From NCBI RefSeq assembly GCF_016406085.1, contig NZ_JAEHFJ010000005.1, positions 248,001-312,000 on the forward strand: 64,000 bases of DNA, written 5' to 3'. This DNA comes from Aureibaculum flavum (lineage in GTDB: Bacteria; Bacteroidota; Bacteroidia; Flavobacteriales; Flavobacteriaceae). The translations under genes and the position numbers were made by a program. This document shows, in pieces, positions 46,175 through 55,259 of this stretch (position 1 is the first letter of the stretch; the number at the start of each line of letters is the position of its first letter). Under the pieces are notes generated by a model. It had not been told where the DNA came from. It ran no database searches and was given only the letters and a program-made list of their open reading frames with translations.

Positions 46175-47833
46175 TTATCCATTCATGGATATTAAAAATT
46201 CTTCATTGTCTTTAGTATACTTAATTTTTTCGCTAATAAACTCCATCGCTTCGATAGGATTCATATCTGCTAAATATTTACGCATTACCCACATACGTTG
46301 TACTGTTTTCGCATCAAGTAACAAGTCATCTCTACGTGTACTAGATTTAACTAAATCAACAGCAGGGTAAATTCTACGATTAGCAATATTTCTATCTAAT
46401 TGTAGCTCCATATTACCAGTACCTTTAAATTCTTCAAAGATAACTTCATCCATTTTAGAACCGGTATCAGTTAATGCAGTTGCAATAATGGTTAAAGAAC
46501 CTCCATTTTCAATTTTACGTGCTGCACCAAAAAAGCGTTTTGGTTTGTGTAATGCATTTGCATCAATACCACCGGATAATATTTTACCAGAAGCAGGAGC
46601 AACTGTATTATAGGCTCTAGCTAAACGTGTAATTGAATCTAATAATACAACCACATCATGTCCACATTCTACTAGTCTTTTTGCTTTATCTAATACAATA
46701 TTAGCAACCTTCACATGTTTTTCAGCAGGTTCGTCAAAAGTAGAAGCAACAACTTCTCCTTTAACGTTACGTTGCATATCTGTAACCTCTTCAGGTCTTT
46801 CATCAATCAATAAAACAATTTGATATACTTCAGGATGGTTAGCTGCAATTGCATTGGCTATATCCTTTAATAACATTGTTTTACCCGTTTTTGGTTGAGA
46901 TACAATCATACCTCTTTGTCCCTTACCAATTGGTGAAAATAAATCAATTATTCTCGTTGATGTTGAGCTTCCCTTTTCGGCTAGGTTAAATTTTTCGTTA
47001 GGAAACAATGGTGTTAAGTGCTCGAATGCTACTCTGTCTCTAACAATACTTGGGTCTAAACCATTAATTAATGATACCCTTATTAATGGAAAATATTTTT
47101 CACCTTCTTTTGGAGGGCGAACAATTCCTCTAACAGTATCACCTGTTTTTAATCCAAATAATTTTATTTGAGATTGTGATACATAAATATCATCAGGAGA
47201 TGATAGGTAATTATAATCAGATGAGCGTAAAAAACCGTAACCATCTTGCATTATTTCTAATACCCCTTCACTTTCAATGATGCCGTCAAATTCAAAGTCA
47301 GGATCTCTATATTTTCCTTGTCTTCTATTTGCACCTGGTTGTGGCTTGTTTTGTTTGTTTGTATTTCTTGGGTTAGGCCCGTTTTGATTATGCTCCTTAC
47401 GGGGCGGTCTAGGATTTTTTGAAGTATTCTCCTTAGGTTTATTATCTGTAGCAGGTTTGTTATCTGTAACAACACCTTCTTTCTCAACTTTCTTGCGAGG
47501 ATTAGGTTTTGGTGTTGGTTTGCTAGGCTTTTCCGTTTTTTCAACGGTAGGCTCAACTATAGGTTCCGCTGTTTTAACATTTTCAACTACCTTTTCTTCT
47601 TTTGAGATAGGTGTGATAGGAACAGGTTTTCCAATTCGTTTGCGTGGTGCTTTGTTTGCCGGTTTGCGTTCTTTTTTAGGCTCTGTAGGTACTGGTTTAG
47701 TCGCCTGTACATCTAAAATTTGATAAACTAAATCTAGTTTTTTTAGTTGCTTGTATTTTGGTACGCCAATTTTTTCGGCAATTTCTTGTAATTCTGGTAA
47801 TTTTTTCTCTTTTAAAGATTCTATTTCAAACAT
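46175..47833 (-). CDS. rho: Transcription termination factor Rho
   Basis: A 552-residue hexameric RNA helicase that ends transcription at Rho-dependent sites. Order: SAP-like N-terminal helices (1-45; [18 protein letters not shown]), a basic, Pro-, Asn- and Lys-rich disordered insertion (about 50-175), the cold-shock RNA-binding domain (about 180-260; [15 protein letters not shown]), then the RecA-like ATPase: Walker [11 protein letters not shown] with Lys318, Walker [16 protein letters not shown]-loop/R-loop segments ([20 protein letters not shown]). The insertion makes it over 100 residues longer than E. coli Rho and is usual in Bacteroidota, where it may aid RNA binding. It diverges from a DUF4293 gene across a 218-base gap holding a 19-bp palindrome. 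Confidence 0.97.
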   Translation of the reverse strand: MFEIESLKEKKLPELQEIAEKIGVPKYKQLKKLDLVYQILDVQATKPVPTEPKKERKPANKAPRKRIGKPVPITPISKEEKVVENVKTAEPIVEPTVEKTEKPSKPTPKPNPRKKVEKEGVVTDNKPATDNKPKENTSKNPRPPRKEHNQNGPNPRNTNKQNKPQPGANRRQGKYRDPDFEFDGIIESEGVLEIMQDGYGFLRSSDYNYLSSPDDIYVSQSQIKLFGLKTGDTVRGIVRPPKEGEKYFPLIRVSLINGLDPSIVRDRVAFEHLTPLFPNEKFNLAEKGSSTSTRIIDLFSPIGKGQRGMIVSQPKTGKTMLLKDIANAIAANHPEVYQIVLLIDERPEEVTDMQRNVKGEVVASTFDEPAEKHVKVANIVLDKAKRLVECGHDVVVLLDSITRLARAYNTVAPASGKILSGGIDANALHKPKRFFGAARKIENGGSLTIIATALTDTGSKMDEVIFEEFKGTGNMELQLDRNIANRRIYPAVDLVKSSTRRDDLLLDAKTVQRMWVMRKYLADMNPIEAMEFISEKIKYTKDNEEFLISMNG

Positions 47834-47947
47834 TGAATAATAATGTGATTTAATTAATATAAGGAGGGCTTCCTATAACTGAGAGTTGTAAAATAAATTG
47901 TATGATATAATTTAATTTTTAATATTGTAAAAAGAAGAAAATCTACA

Positions 47948-47966
47948 ATACACAATAATTGTGTAT
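47948..47966. promoter_or_regulatory. Perfect 19-bp palindrome in the rho leader/divergent region
   Basis: ATACACAATAATTGTGTAT has 9-bp perfect arms around one A. It lies 115 bases before the rho start and 86 before the DUF4293 start. It could be an operator or, if transcribed, a hairpin in the rho leader. The core CACAAT/ATTGTG is not all A/T, which makes chance less likely. Confidence 0.5.
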
Positions 47967-48020
47967 GCAATTATACAAATTAAATTTAATATATAAGTTT
48001 ATTTCTTAAAAACTTTAACT

Positions 48021-48028
48021 TAAGTTTG
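48021..48028 (+). promoter_or_regulatory. Candidate -7 box of the DUF4293 gene
   Basis: TAAGTTTG matches TAnnTTTG perfectly and lies 23 bases before the ATG, giving a short leader. No clear -33 box is seen. Confidence 0.5.
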
Positions 48029-48051
48029 CAAAGTTATTTTAATTAAAAAAC

Positions 48052-48486
48052 ATGATTCAACGTATTCAATCATTGTATTTACTTCTGGCGGCTATTTGTT
48101 CAGTAGTACTTATTCAAATGTTTTATTTATGGAGTAATGGGTCGGGAGCATCTTTTTATGCTTTAGACTTATTTAAAGAAAGTGAGTTTACACTGAAAGT
48201 AATACCAGTTTTGTTTGTTATATCTGGCGTTATGAGTGTTGTAAGCGTTTTTATGTTTAAACAAAGAAAAAATCAGTTTGTTATTAATCGTTTTAACATT
48301 CTAGTAAACTTTATTTTATTAGGCATATTGATTTATCATCTGCTAACATTATCTGGAGAAAGTCAAGTTTCTGAGAAGGGTATTGGGGCGTTTTTACCTA
48401 TTGTAGTTGTTGTTTTGCTAGCCATTGCAAACAGAGCTATCAAAAAGGATGAAGACCTTGTAAAATCTGTGGATAGATTGCGATAG
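48052..48486 (+). CDS. DUF4293 family membrane protein
   Basis: A 144-residue inner-membrane protein with four hydrophobic segments (about 7-27, 50-68, 82-102 and 118-133). The start MIQRIQSLYLLLAAICSVVL is the family's hallmark. It always seems to occur in Bacteroidota, often next to rho, as here in divergent orientation. No catalytic residues can be seen and the function is unknown. It ends in its own strong terminator. Confidence 0.88.
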   Translation: MIQRIQSLYLLLAAICSVVLIQMFYLWSNGSGASFYALDLFKESEFTLKVIPVLFVISGVMSVVSVFMFKQRKNQFVINRFNILVNFILLGILIYHLLTLSGESQVSEKGIGAFLPIVVVVLLAIANRAIKKDEDLVKSVDRLR

Positions 48487-48512
48487 ACCTAACATCTTAG
48501 TTATATTGTGCG

Positions 48513-48544
48513 AAAGCTTATCGGAGACGGTAAGCTTTTTTTTT
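48513..48544 (+). terminator. Intrinsic terminator of the DUF4293 gene
   Basis: Ten-bp stem AAAGCTTATC/GGTAAGCTTT (48513-48522 with 48529-48538, one G-U pair), hexaloop GGAGAC and a T-run, 26 bases after the stop codon. Confidence 0.9.
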
Positions 48545-48548
48545 ATGC

Positions 48549-48720
48549 AAAAAAAAACAGCCACATCAGAAGATGTGGCTGTAGTTATAGGGAGTATTTC
48601 GTTGTCGCTAAACACTTATATATAATAAATACTCCTTGAAATAAGGGGAGAAAAGAAAGGGGAGAAAGGAGAGTAGTTATACCACTTTCCAATTATAATA
48701 GGAGTTTTCTTTTCTCTGTT
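48549..48720 (-). ncRNA. Candidate small RNA with three hairpins and an intrinsic terminator
   Basis: Read on the minus strand the segment forms three hairpins: a large one closed by GAGAAAAGAAA/TTTCTTTTCTC (48716-48706 with 48658-48648), a second with a 9-bp stem GGAGTATTT/AAATACTCC (48635-48627 with 48599-48591), and a terminator with 11-bp stem ACAGCCACATC/GATGTGGCTGT (48582-48572 with 48567-48557) and nine Ts. No protein gene upstream on this strand needs that terminator. Between the first two stems lies a 31-base pyrimidine-only stretch that could pair with purine-rich target RNAs. The 5' end is a guess: TATATTAG, a partial -7 box, lies just upstream at 48729-48722. Could be a known family (6S or a flavobacterial RNA) that I cannot identify by eye. 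Confidence 0.6.
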
Positions 48721-48773
48721 GCTAATATAGTAATAAATTGGAATGAATGTGTAATTGGATATTTTTTTTTAGC

Positions 48774-48790
48774 CAACACCTAAGGTGTTG
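48774..48790. promoter_or_regulatory. 17-bp palindrome upstream of the small-RNA candidate
   Basis: CAACACCTAAGGTGTTG has 8-bp perfect arms around a single A. It lies about 55-70 bases upstream of the putative 5' end of the small RNA and is preceded by a ten-T tract. A factor-independent terminator on either strand is unlikely, since no T-run follows it. Confidence 0.45.
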
Positions 48791-49034
48791 TAATACAGTT
48801 TTTTAAAATTACAAAAATCTATTTGTGAACAAATTTTAGCTGATTTATTAACATTTTTTTGTTATATTACTATAGTAAAACGTCAATTTTTTATTTTGAA
48901 ATTAAAAACTAGTGGTTTCTGGGTAGTTTTTAAATTCACTAGTATCGTTAGTTTTAAAATAAAAGATGAAGTTTTATAGATTTCAAAGAAATTGGAATCA
49001 AAAGAAATAATTAATAACTTTAAAATCCCCTAAC

Positions 49035-49421
49035 ATGAGAAAATTTGTACTCGCATTGAGTGCCGTTTTGGTATTAGCATCATTTACCAACAGCACTAAA
49101 AAAACAACTATTTTAAAGGATATTGACGGTACATTGTTACAGTCTTATCCCGTAATTGAAACATTAGATGGTAAATATGAAATTACCTTTACAGTGAATG
49201 CCAACATTATTGTTACTTCTAATGTTAATGAAAATCAAACACACATCAACCTAATTGAAAATGGATTTTCCAATAAGGTGGTTACGCACACTATTACTTT
49301 TGAGACTTCTAGCATTGATTTCAATAGCTTTTTTGAAAGTACTTTTGACGTAGCTTCTATTGAAGATGATGCTCCTTATAGTCGCATTAAAAGAGGGAAG
49401 CCAAAAAAATTGATGGAATAA
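49035..49421 (+). CDS. Hypothetical secreted protein
   Basis: A 128-residue protein that I do not recognise. Residues 1-19 are a signal peptide (MRKFVLALSAVLVLASF). The mature part alternates short hydrophobic and polar segments as in a small beta-sandwich (KYEITFTVNANIIVTSNVN, THTITFETSSIDF) and ends in a basic tail (IKRGKPKKLME). There are no cysteines. It is monocistronic: a gap of 548 bases upstream and its own terminator downstream, with a response-regulator gene following. Codon use resembles the neighbours, so it is likely real. Confidence 0.7.
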   Translation: MRKFVLALSAVLVLASFTNSTKKTTILKDIDGTLLQSYPVIETLDGKYEITFTVNANIIVTSNVNENQTHINLIENGFSNKVVTHTITFETSSIDFNSFFESTFDVASIEDDAPYSRIKRGKPKKLME

Positions 49422-49443
49422 TTTTTCAATAATTTGTAATTTA

Positions 49444-49475
49444 AATCCGAAGTTTTTACTTCGGATTTTTTTTTA
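49444..49475 (+). terminator. Intrinsic terminator of the hypothetical gene
   Basis: Ten-bp perfect stem AATCCGAAGT/ACTTCGGATT (49444-49453 with 49458-49467), TTTT loop and a T-run. Confidence 0.9.
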
Positions 49476-49553
49476 ACATAATATCCTATTTGAGACACAA
49501 TATTATGCTTATTATTTAGTTTACTATTGTAATAATAAATCTTATGTCTAAGT

Positions 49554-50240
49554 ATGGTTAATGATGATTTAAAAGAGTTTTTAAACGATAAAATTACCGT
49601 TCATATTGCAGATGATCATCAAATATTAATTGATGGTGTTGTTGCAGTGCTTGGCTTAGAACGTGATGTTGATGTTGTTGGTTATTCTTTAAATGGAGAA
49701 CAAGTTATAGAATGGTTTGAAGAAAACTCAGCAGATATACTTATTTTGGATATTAATATGCCAATATTAGATGGTTTGGAGGTGCTCAAGAAGTTTCAAA
49801 CTATGGATGATGTTCCTAAAATAATTATATTATCAAGTTATGATGATATAAAACTTATAAAAGAAGTACTGGGCATGGGTGCGATGGGATTTGTACCTAA
49901 AAAATCAGCTGGAGAACATATTGTAAAAGCCATTCGAAAAGTAAGCCAAGGTGAGCAATATTTTAGTGATGAAGTGAAAGAGAAAATGATGAAAACGCTT
50001 ATGGGCAAACCAATGCACAAAACAGATAACCCTGAAGGCGTATTAATAAATTCTTTAACAAGAAGGGAATATCAAATTTTAAAACTTATTGCCCAACAAT
50101 ATACTACAAGAGAAATTGGTGATGCCCTAGGTATAAGTGAAAGTACTGTGGAGACACATCGTAAAAACTTGATTAAGAAAATTAATGTAAAGAATACTGT
50201 CGGTTTGGCTATTTTTGCCATGAAGAATGAAATAGTATAA
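49554..50240 (+). CDS. NarL/FixJ-family response regulator
   Basis: A 228-residue DNA-binding response regulator. The receiver domain (about 13-135) has the acidic pair Asp20/Asp21 in HIADDHQ, the phosphorylation site Asp66 in LILDINMPILDG and the conserved Lys in GFVPKKSA. The LuxR-type helix-turn-helix covers about 165-228 (LTRREYQILKLIAQQYTTRE, SESTVETHRKNLIKK). It is 37 bases upstream of a TPR histidine kinase and is almost certainly phosphorylated by it. Target genes are unknown. Confidence 0.94.
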   Translation: MVNDDLKEFLNDKITVHIADDHQILIDGVVAVLGLERDVDVVGYSLNGEQVIEWFEENSADILILDINMPILDGLEVLKKFQTMDDVPKIIILSSYDDIKLIKEVLGMGAMGFVPKKSAGEHIVKAIRKVSQGEQYFSDEVKEKMMKTLMGKPMHKTDNPEGVLINSLTRREYQILKLIAQQYTTREIGDALGISESTVETHRKNLIKKINVKNTVGLAIFAMKNEIV

Positions 50241-50277
50241 CTTTATAGCTACTTTTGCCTAACTAAGCTTAATAATA

Positions 50278-52065
50278 ATGTTACATTTTCCACTTAAAAA
50301 GAGTACATTTAAAATTGTGCCTTTCTTCTTTTTTATGTTAAGTGGATTTTGGTTCTATGCACAAACCGACTCTTTAGAAAAGGAGATCGAAAAAAATCTA
50401 CAAAGTAAAGAATACGAACTAGTCTTAAGTAATATTGAAAAGTTAGAAAGTAATCCATACTATCTTAGATCAAGAAAAAATAATTTAAATCTATTAAAGG
50501 CTAAGTTTTATTATAATACAAATCAGCATGAAGAAGCTGTAAACTTATTATTGAAAGGACATTCAGAATTGTCTGGTGATTCAAGTCAAGACCCATTATA
50601 TTTAAAATATATAAAGTATTTAGGAAAGATTTTTAATGAGGCTCAAAATTTTAATAAGTCGAATGACTATTATAAAGAAGTGCTAGAAAAGTCTATATTA
50701 TTAAATGATACTATAGAAATTTTAGATGCTTATTTAGCACTTGGAAAAAACTATTATAATAAGGAAGAAAATGATAGTGCGGTGCTGCATTTTACTAAAA
50801 TGTTGGATTATCCTATTACCCCTGAAACTGAAAACTTCATTTCTTTTAGTTATAACAACTTAGGTATTATTGCGAGTGAAAATAGCTTAGAGAAGGCCGA
50901 AGATTTTTATGAAAAATCATTCGCTATCAAAGAAAAACAAAAAGATACATTAGGATTGGCAACTGCAATAATGAATTTGGGTAACATTTATTATGAAAAA
51001 CAACAATTTATAAAAGCCAATGATAATTATCTTAAAGCATATGAATCTGTAAAGGATTTGAATTCAGAAAAGGCTGTAGTAGTTAAAGAATATGCACTTT
51101 ATAATTTGGCGTATGCAAATGAGGAGTTAGGTGATTTTAAGAAAGCATACCGTTATTTAGAGGAAGCAACAGACTTAACGAGTAGTATTAATGAAGTGAA
51201 TGTTGCTGAAAACATCTCTGAAATTGAAGCTAAATATAATGCTGCAAAACAGGCTCAAAAAATTGAAGAAGAAAAATCTTTACGCTTAAGAGCTCAATTT
51301 CTATTTTATGGTTCCGCGTTAGCATTATTGGCCGTGATCATATTAGGGTATATTTATTATAGAAATTACAGATTAAAACAAAAAAGTAAAATAGAACAAC
51401 TAGAAAACGAAACTCAGGCCAGAATAATTAATGCTACCATAGACGCCAAAGAAAAAGAAAGAAAAACAATTGCTGAAATTCTACACAATAGTGTTAGTGC
51501 ATTGCTATCATCAGCAAATTTACATTTGCAAGCTACAAAGTCTCAATTGAAAGCAAATGCTCCTCAAGAAATTTCAAAGGCACAAAGTATTGTAAAGGAA
51601 GCCTCTGTTAAAATCAGAGATTTATCTCATGAATTAATATCATCTGTACTCTTAAAATTTGGACTGGCTTTTGCAGTACATGATATTTGTCAAAAATACT
51701 CTAATTCTGAAATTAACTTGCGTAGTGACGATAGAGGATTAACGCGGTATGATCAAGATTTTGAGATAAAAATTTATAGTATAATTGAAGAATTAATAAA
51801 TAATATTTTAAAACATAGTAATGCGTCAAACGCAACTATTATGCTAGTACAACGAGAAGATAATATGCTTAGTGTTCGATTAAGTGATGATGGTATTGGT
51901 TTTGATGTTAAAACAATAAAGAATAAAAACGGATTAGGTTTGAGCCATATAAATGCCAGAATAAAAGCAATGAATGGTATTTTTAATATCGTGTCTTCAG
52001 CGGGTAAAGGTACTAGTATTTTTATTTTGGTACCTATTCAAAATAAACGTGATGGCCTAAAGTGA
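50278..52065 (+). CDS. TPR-containing sensor histidine kinase (NarL-partner type)
   Basis: A 595-residue membrane kinase. Order: signal peptide (ending FWFYAQ), periplasmic TPR repeats (about 35-320; GLATAIMNLGNIYYEKQQ is a clear unit), one membrane segment (about 342-362), a short coiled coil, a HisKA_3 dimerisation helix with the phosphoacceptor in IAEILHNSVSALLSS, and a HATPase domain (about 490-593; EELINNILKHSNAS, DDGIGFD, GLGLSHI). The acceptor His is followed by Asn rather than the commoner Asp. The TPRs outside the membrane probably sense a protein or peptide. Partner is the response regulator immediately upstream; signal unknown. Confidence 0.92.
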   Translation: MLHFPLKKSTFKIVPFFFFMLSGFWFYAQTDSLEKEIEKNLQSKEYELVLSNIEKLESNPYYLRSRKNNLNLLKAKFYYNTNQHEEAVNLLLKGHSELSGDSSQDPLYLKYIKYLGKIFNEAQNFNKSNDYYKEVLEKSILLNDTIEILDAYLALGKNYYNKEENDSAVLHFTKMLDYPITPETENFISFSYNNLGIIASENSLEKAEDFYEKSFAIKEKQKDTLGLATAIMNLGNIYYEKQQFIKANDNYLKAYESVKDLNSEKAVVVKEYALYNLAYANEELGDFKKAYRYLEEATDLTSSINEVNVAENISEIEAKYNAAKQAQKIEEEKSLRLRAQFLFYGSALALLAVIILGYIYYRNYRLKQKSKIEQLENETQARIINATIDAKEKERKTIAEILHNSVSALLSSANLHLQATKSQLKANAPQEISKAQSIVKEASVKIRDLSHELISSVLLKFGLAFAVHDICQKYSNSEINLRSDDRGLTRYDQDFEIKIYSIIEELINNILKHSNASNATIMLVQREDNMLSVRLSDDGIGFDVKTIKNKNGLGLSHINARIKAMNGIFNIVSSAGKGTSIFILVPIQNKRDGLK

Positions 52066-52071
52066 GCTAAT

Positions 52072-52569
52072 TTAAACTCTTTTACTTAATTCAATAACTT
52101 CTAGATTTTCAATTTTTGAATTATCAATACTAAATCGCAACATAGTTCTCACTTGATGAAAACCATGTTTACCAGCTGCACCAGGGTTAAAATGTAATAG
52201 ATTTAATTTTTTATCGTTCATTACTTTTAAAATGTGGGAATGACCAGATATAAAAATTCTTGGCGGATTTTTTTGAATTTCTTCTTTAATTCTAGCATCA
52301 TATCTATTTGGGTATCCACCAATATGTGTTATCCAAACGTCTACATTTTCAATTGTAAATCTATTATTTAGTGGAAATTCTGTCCTAATATCTGTGTTAT
52401 CAATATTGCCATAAACAGCTCTAAGTGGTTTTAGTTTTTTTATAGTATCACTTACTACGAGGTCACCGATATCTCCAGCATGCCAAACTTCATCGGCTAA
52501 TTTTACATATTTTAATATTTGATCATCAATATAGCTATGGGTGTCGGAAAGTAGAAGTATTTTTTTCAA
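52072..52569 (-). CDS. YfcE-family metallophosphoesterase
   Basis: A 165-residue calcineurin-like phosphodiesterase of the short YfcE/MJ0936 group. All metal-site motifs are visible: LLSDTHSY, WHAGDIGDL, VYGNIDN, THIGGYPNRYD, SGHSH and NPGAAG. Start is TTG: it gives the expected MKKILLLSDTHS, an in-frame stop lies four codons upstream, and no ATG fits. The stop is seven bases from the convergent kinase stop. It hydrolyses phosphodiesters in vitro in related proteins; the physiological substrate is unknown. Confidence 0.92.
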   Translation of the reverse strand: MKKILLLSDTHSYIDDQILKYVKLADEVWHAGDIGDLVVSDTIKKLKPLRAVYGNIDNTDIRTEFPLNNRFTIENVDVWITHIGGYPNRYDARIKEEIQKNPPRIFISGHSHILKVMNDKKLNLLHFNPGAAGKHGFHQVRTMLRFSIDNSKIENLEVIELSKRV

Positions 52570-52649
52570 GATTGTTTTTTAGAATTTAATAGCTTGTTAT
52601 TTAAAATTTGGAATACCTATCTTTGCTTTTTTAGCAAAAATAAGATTTC

Positions 52650-53405
52650 TTGAGGTATTTTATTGAACTTTCATATAATGGTAAAAACTATCACGGTTGG
52701 CAGGTGCAACCCAACGCAATTACTGTACAAGAAATTGTAAAAAAGGCTCTGACGACTATATTGAGAGTTGATATTGATCTTGTTGGGGCAGGTCGTACTG
52801 ATGCTGGTGTGCATGCCTTGCAATTATTTGCACATTTTGATGTTGATACTGCATTTGAGGAAGAACATTTAATGAACAAGATAAATGCGTTTTTGCCAGA
52901 AGATATTGTAGTTGAAAATATTTTTTTGGTGAATGATAATGCTCATGCCAGATTCGATGCCACCAGCAGAAGCTATGAATATAGAATATGGTTGGGTAGA
53001 AATCCGTTTTTAATAGATACAACATGGCAGTTATATCAAAAAGTACTTGATGTAAATAAAATGAATGAAGCAGCAAGTATACTTAAGGATTATACTAATT
53101 TTAAATGCTTTTCTAAATCGAAAACAGATGTTAGAACCTATAATTGCATTGTTTCAGATGCGAAATGGTTAAAAAAAGGAAATGAATTGACATTTTATAT
53201 AACAGCAGATCGGTTTTTAAGGAATATGGTTAGAGCAATTGTAGGTACTTTAATTGAAATTGGATTAAATAAAAAATCAATTGAAGATTTTGTTGAAATT
53301 CTTAAGAGTCAGGATAGGAGAAATGCCGGATTTTCAGCTCCACCGCAAGCCTTATTTTTGTCTGAAGTAAAATATCCTAAATCTATAGTAAATAAATTAT
53401 ATTAA
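52650..53405 (+). CDS. truA: tRNA pseudouridine(38-40) synthase
   Basis: A 251-residue enzyme that makes pseudouridine at positions 38-40 of the anticodon arm. The catalytic Asp51 is in GAGRTDAGVHA; other family segments are MRYFIELSYNGKNYHGWQVQ, FDATSRSYEYRIW and DRFLRNMVRAIVGTLIEIG. The start is TTG: an in-frame TAA is only three codons upstream and the protein begins exactly as other TruA proteins do. Its stop codon directly touches the start of an ABC transporter gene, so the two form one transcription unit. Confidence 0.96.
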   Translation: MRYFIELSYNGKNYHGWQVQPNAITVQEIVKKALTTILRVDIDLVGAGRTDAGVHALQLFAHFDVDTAFEEEHLMNKINAFLPEDIVVENIFLVNDNAHARFDATSRSYEYRIWLGRNPFLIDTTWQLYQKVLDVNKMNEAASILKDYTNFKCFSKSKTDVRTYNCIVSDAKWLKKGNELTFYITADRFLRNMVRAIVGTLIEIGLNKKSIEDFVEILKSQDRRNAGFSAPPQALFLSEVKYPKSIVNKLY

Positions 53406-55172
53406 ATGAGCGAAAAAGTAACAGGTAATGCTTTTGATTTTAAGATATTCAGACGGTTAATGTCGTACGCGAAAGCGTATCGTTCTCAATTTGCTCTGTC
53501 TACGGTTGCTGTACTTTTGTTAGCGGGACTTGCCGCTGCAAGACCAGTTTTGTTACAATGGATCGTAGATGAGTATATCATAGGTAGAAATACCAGACTA
53601 TTATTGGTTTTTAGTTTAGTAATGTTAGGTGTTGTATTTCTTGAGGTCATTTTTCAATTCCTATTTATATATTATACCAACTGGTTAGGGCAAAATATTA
53701 TAAAAGATATTCGAACAAAACTTTTCGAAAAAGTCTTAAAGTTTAAAATGCAATATTTCAATAAGACACCTGTTGGAAAATTAGTAACTAGAGTGGTTTC
53801 AGATATTGAGACTATCGCTAGTATATTTGGTCAAGGTTTGTTTGCTATTATCAGTGATTTATTACAAATGCTTGTTATCATCATCATAATGATGGTAATG
53901 AATTGGCGATTGGGATTAATTGTTGTAGCCGTATTGCCGATTATGGTTTATGCTACCAAGTTATTTCAAATAAAAATTAAGGGCACTTTTCAAGATGTAA
54001 GAAATCAAGTTTCTAACCTAAATAGTTTTGTGCAAGAAAGGATTTCCGGAATGAAAATTGTGCAGCTCTTTACCCGCGAGAAAGTTGAACATGACAAGTT
54101 CTTAGCTATTAATGATAAACATAAAAAAGCTCATATTAGAACCGTTTGGTACTATTCTATCTTCTTTCCTGTTGTTGAGATTTTATCTTCAATAACATTG
54201 GCCTTAATTGTTTGGTATGGTGGACTTACAGCTGCTGTAGAGGGAGCCACTTCATTTGGTGTTATTACCAGTTTTATTTATATGACCAATATGCTTTTTA
54301 GGCCATTACGTCAAATTGCGGACAAATTTAATACCTTACAAATGGGTATGGTTGCCGCAGAGCGAGTGTTTGTAGTTTTAGACGAAGATGCTGCTGAAGT
54401 AGATACAGGTACACTTGAAATTGAGCACCTTAAAGGTAATATTAAATTTGACAATGTTTATTTTAGATACTTGAAGGATGAACCTGTGCTACGCGGAATT
54501 TCATTTGAAGTAAAACAAGGGGAAACAGTTGCGGTAGTAGGGGCAACGGGTGCAGGAAAATCTACAATTATTAATTTACTGAGTAGGTTTTATAGAATAA
54601 ACTCAGGTTCAATTACGATTGACGGTATCGATATTAATCAGATAAAATTAGAGTCGTTACGGAACCAAATAAGTGTAGTGTTGCAAGACGTTTTTTTGTT
54701 TTCAGACTCTATTTTAAATAATATTACCTTAAATAATAAGGCTATTGGTTTGGAGGAAGTTACTGAAGCTGCAAAGGTTATTGGTATCCACGATTTTATT
54801 ATGACACTTCCAGGTAATTATAATTATAATGTGAAAGAAAGAGGAGGAATGCTCTCTGTTGGACAGCGACAGCTCATCGCGTTTTTAAGAGCCTATGTTA
54901 GCAAACCTGCAATTTTGGTTTTGGACGAAGCAACTTCGTCAATTGATGCTCAGTCAGAAAGGTTAATACAAAAGGCTACGAATACAATTACTCAAAATAG
55001 AACTTCAATAATAATTGCCCACCGATTGGCTACCATAAAAAAAGCGGATAAAATTATTGTAATGGAAAAAGGGAAAATAGTAGAGCAAGGCACACATGCA
55101 GAATTGCTTAAGCAAAAAGGGTATTATAGTAAGTTGTACGAAATTCAATTTGAAACGGCTCAAGCGAGTTAA
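53406..55172 (+). CDS. ABC transporter, fused membrane and ATPase domains (MsbA/MdlB type)
   Basis: A 588-residue half-transporter that works as a dimer in the inner membrane. Six membrane segments lie in about 15-310, the ATPase in about 345-588. Walker A is GATGAGKST (Lys385), the signature LSVGQRQLIAF (SVGQ instead of the usual LSGGQ), Walker B AILVLDEATSS, and the switch His in IIAHRLATIK. The family exports lipids, peptides or drugs. Translationally adjacent to truA, an association common in Flavobacteriaceae. Substrate unknown. Confidence 0.93.
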   Translation: MSEKVTGNAFDFKIFRRLMSYAKAYRSQFALSTVAVLLLAGLAAARPVLLQWIVDEYIIGRNTRLLLVFSLVMLGVVFLEVIFQFLFIYYTNWLGQNIIKDIRTKLFEKVLKFKMQYFNKTPVGKLVTRVVSDIETIASIFGQGLFAIISDLLQMLVIIIIMMVMNWRLGLIVVAVLPIMVYATKLFQIKIKGTFQDVRNQVSNLNSFVQERISGMKIVQLFTREKVEHDKFLAINDKHKKAHIRTVWYYSIFFPVVEILSSITLALIVWYGGLTAAVEGATSFGVITSFIYMTNMLFRPLRQIADKFNTLQMGMVAAERVFVVLDEDAAEVDTGTLEIEHLKGNIKFDNVYFRYLKDEPVLRGISFEVKQGETVAVVGATGAGKSTIINLLSRFYRINSGSITIDGIDINQIKLESLRNQISVVLQDVFLFSDSILNNITLNNKAIGLEEVTEAAKVIGIHDFIMTLPGNYNYNVKERGGMLSVGQRQLIAFLRAYVSKPAILVLDEATSSIDAQSERLIQKATNTITQNRTSIIIAHRLATIKKADKIIVMEKGKIVEQGTHAELLKQKGYYSKLYEIQFETAQAS

Positions 55173-55196
55173 TTTTAACTAAGAAATAGAATAGAT

Positions 55197-55228
55197 GGCA
55201 TTGTAAATAGCATTTAGGTGCCTTTTTT
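55197..55228 (+). terminator. Intrinsic terminator of the truA-ABC unit
   Basis: Stem GGCATT/GGTGCC with two G-U pairs (55197-55202 with 55217-55222), a bulged G, then TAAAT/ATTTA around AGC, followed by six Ts. Lies between convergent genes, 25 bases after the ABC stop. Confidence 0.7.
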
Positions 55229-55259
55229 CATATCTCACAATGCTATGAGGCTCTACTGA

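Larger units (their letters stand above)
48487..49034. other. 548-base gap without protein genes
   Basis: Contents from left: terminator of DUF4293 (48513-48544), minus-strand terminator and two more hairpins of a putative small RNA (48549-48720), a 31-base all-purine run on the plus strand (48643-48673), the palindrome CAACACCTAAGGTGTTG (48774-48790), the palindrome TTACTATAGTAA (48867-48878), the spaced repeat ACTAGTG/CACTAGT (48908-48914 and 48937-48943), and then the leader of the next gene. No ORF of plausible codon use was found on either strand. Confidence 0.7.

Noticed and set aside
48643-48673. Purine-only run as a ribosome-binding site on the plus strand
   Set aside because: No start codon or ORF follows, and Shine-Dalgarno sequences are rare in this group. 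Better explained as part of the minus-strand RNA candidate.
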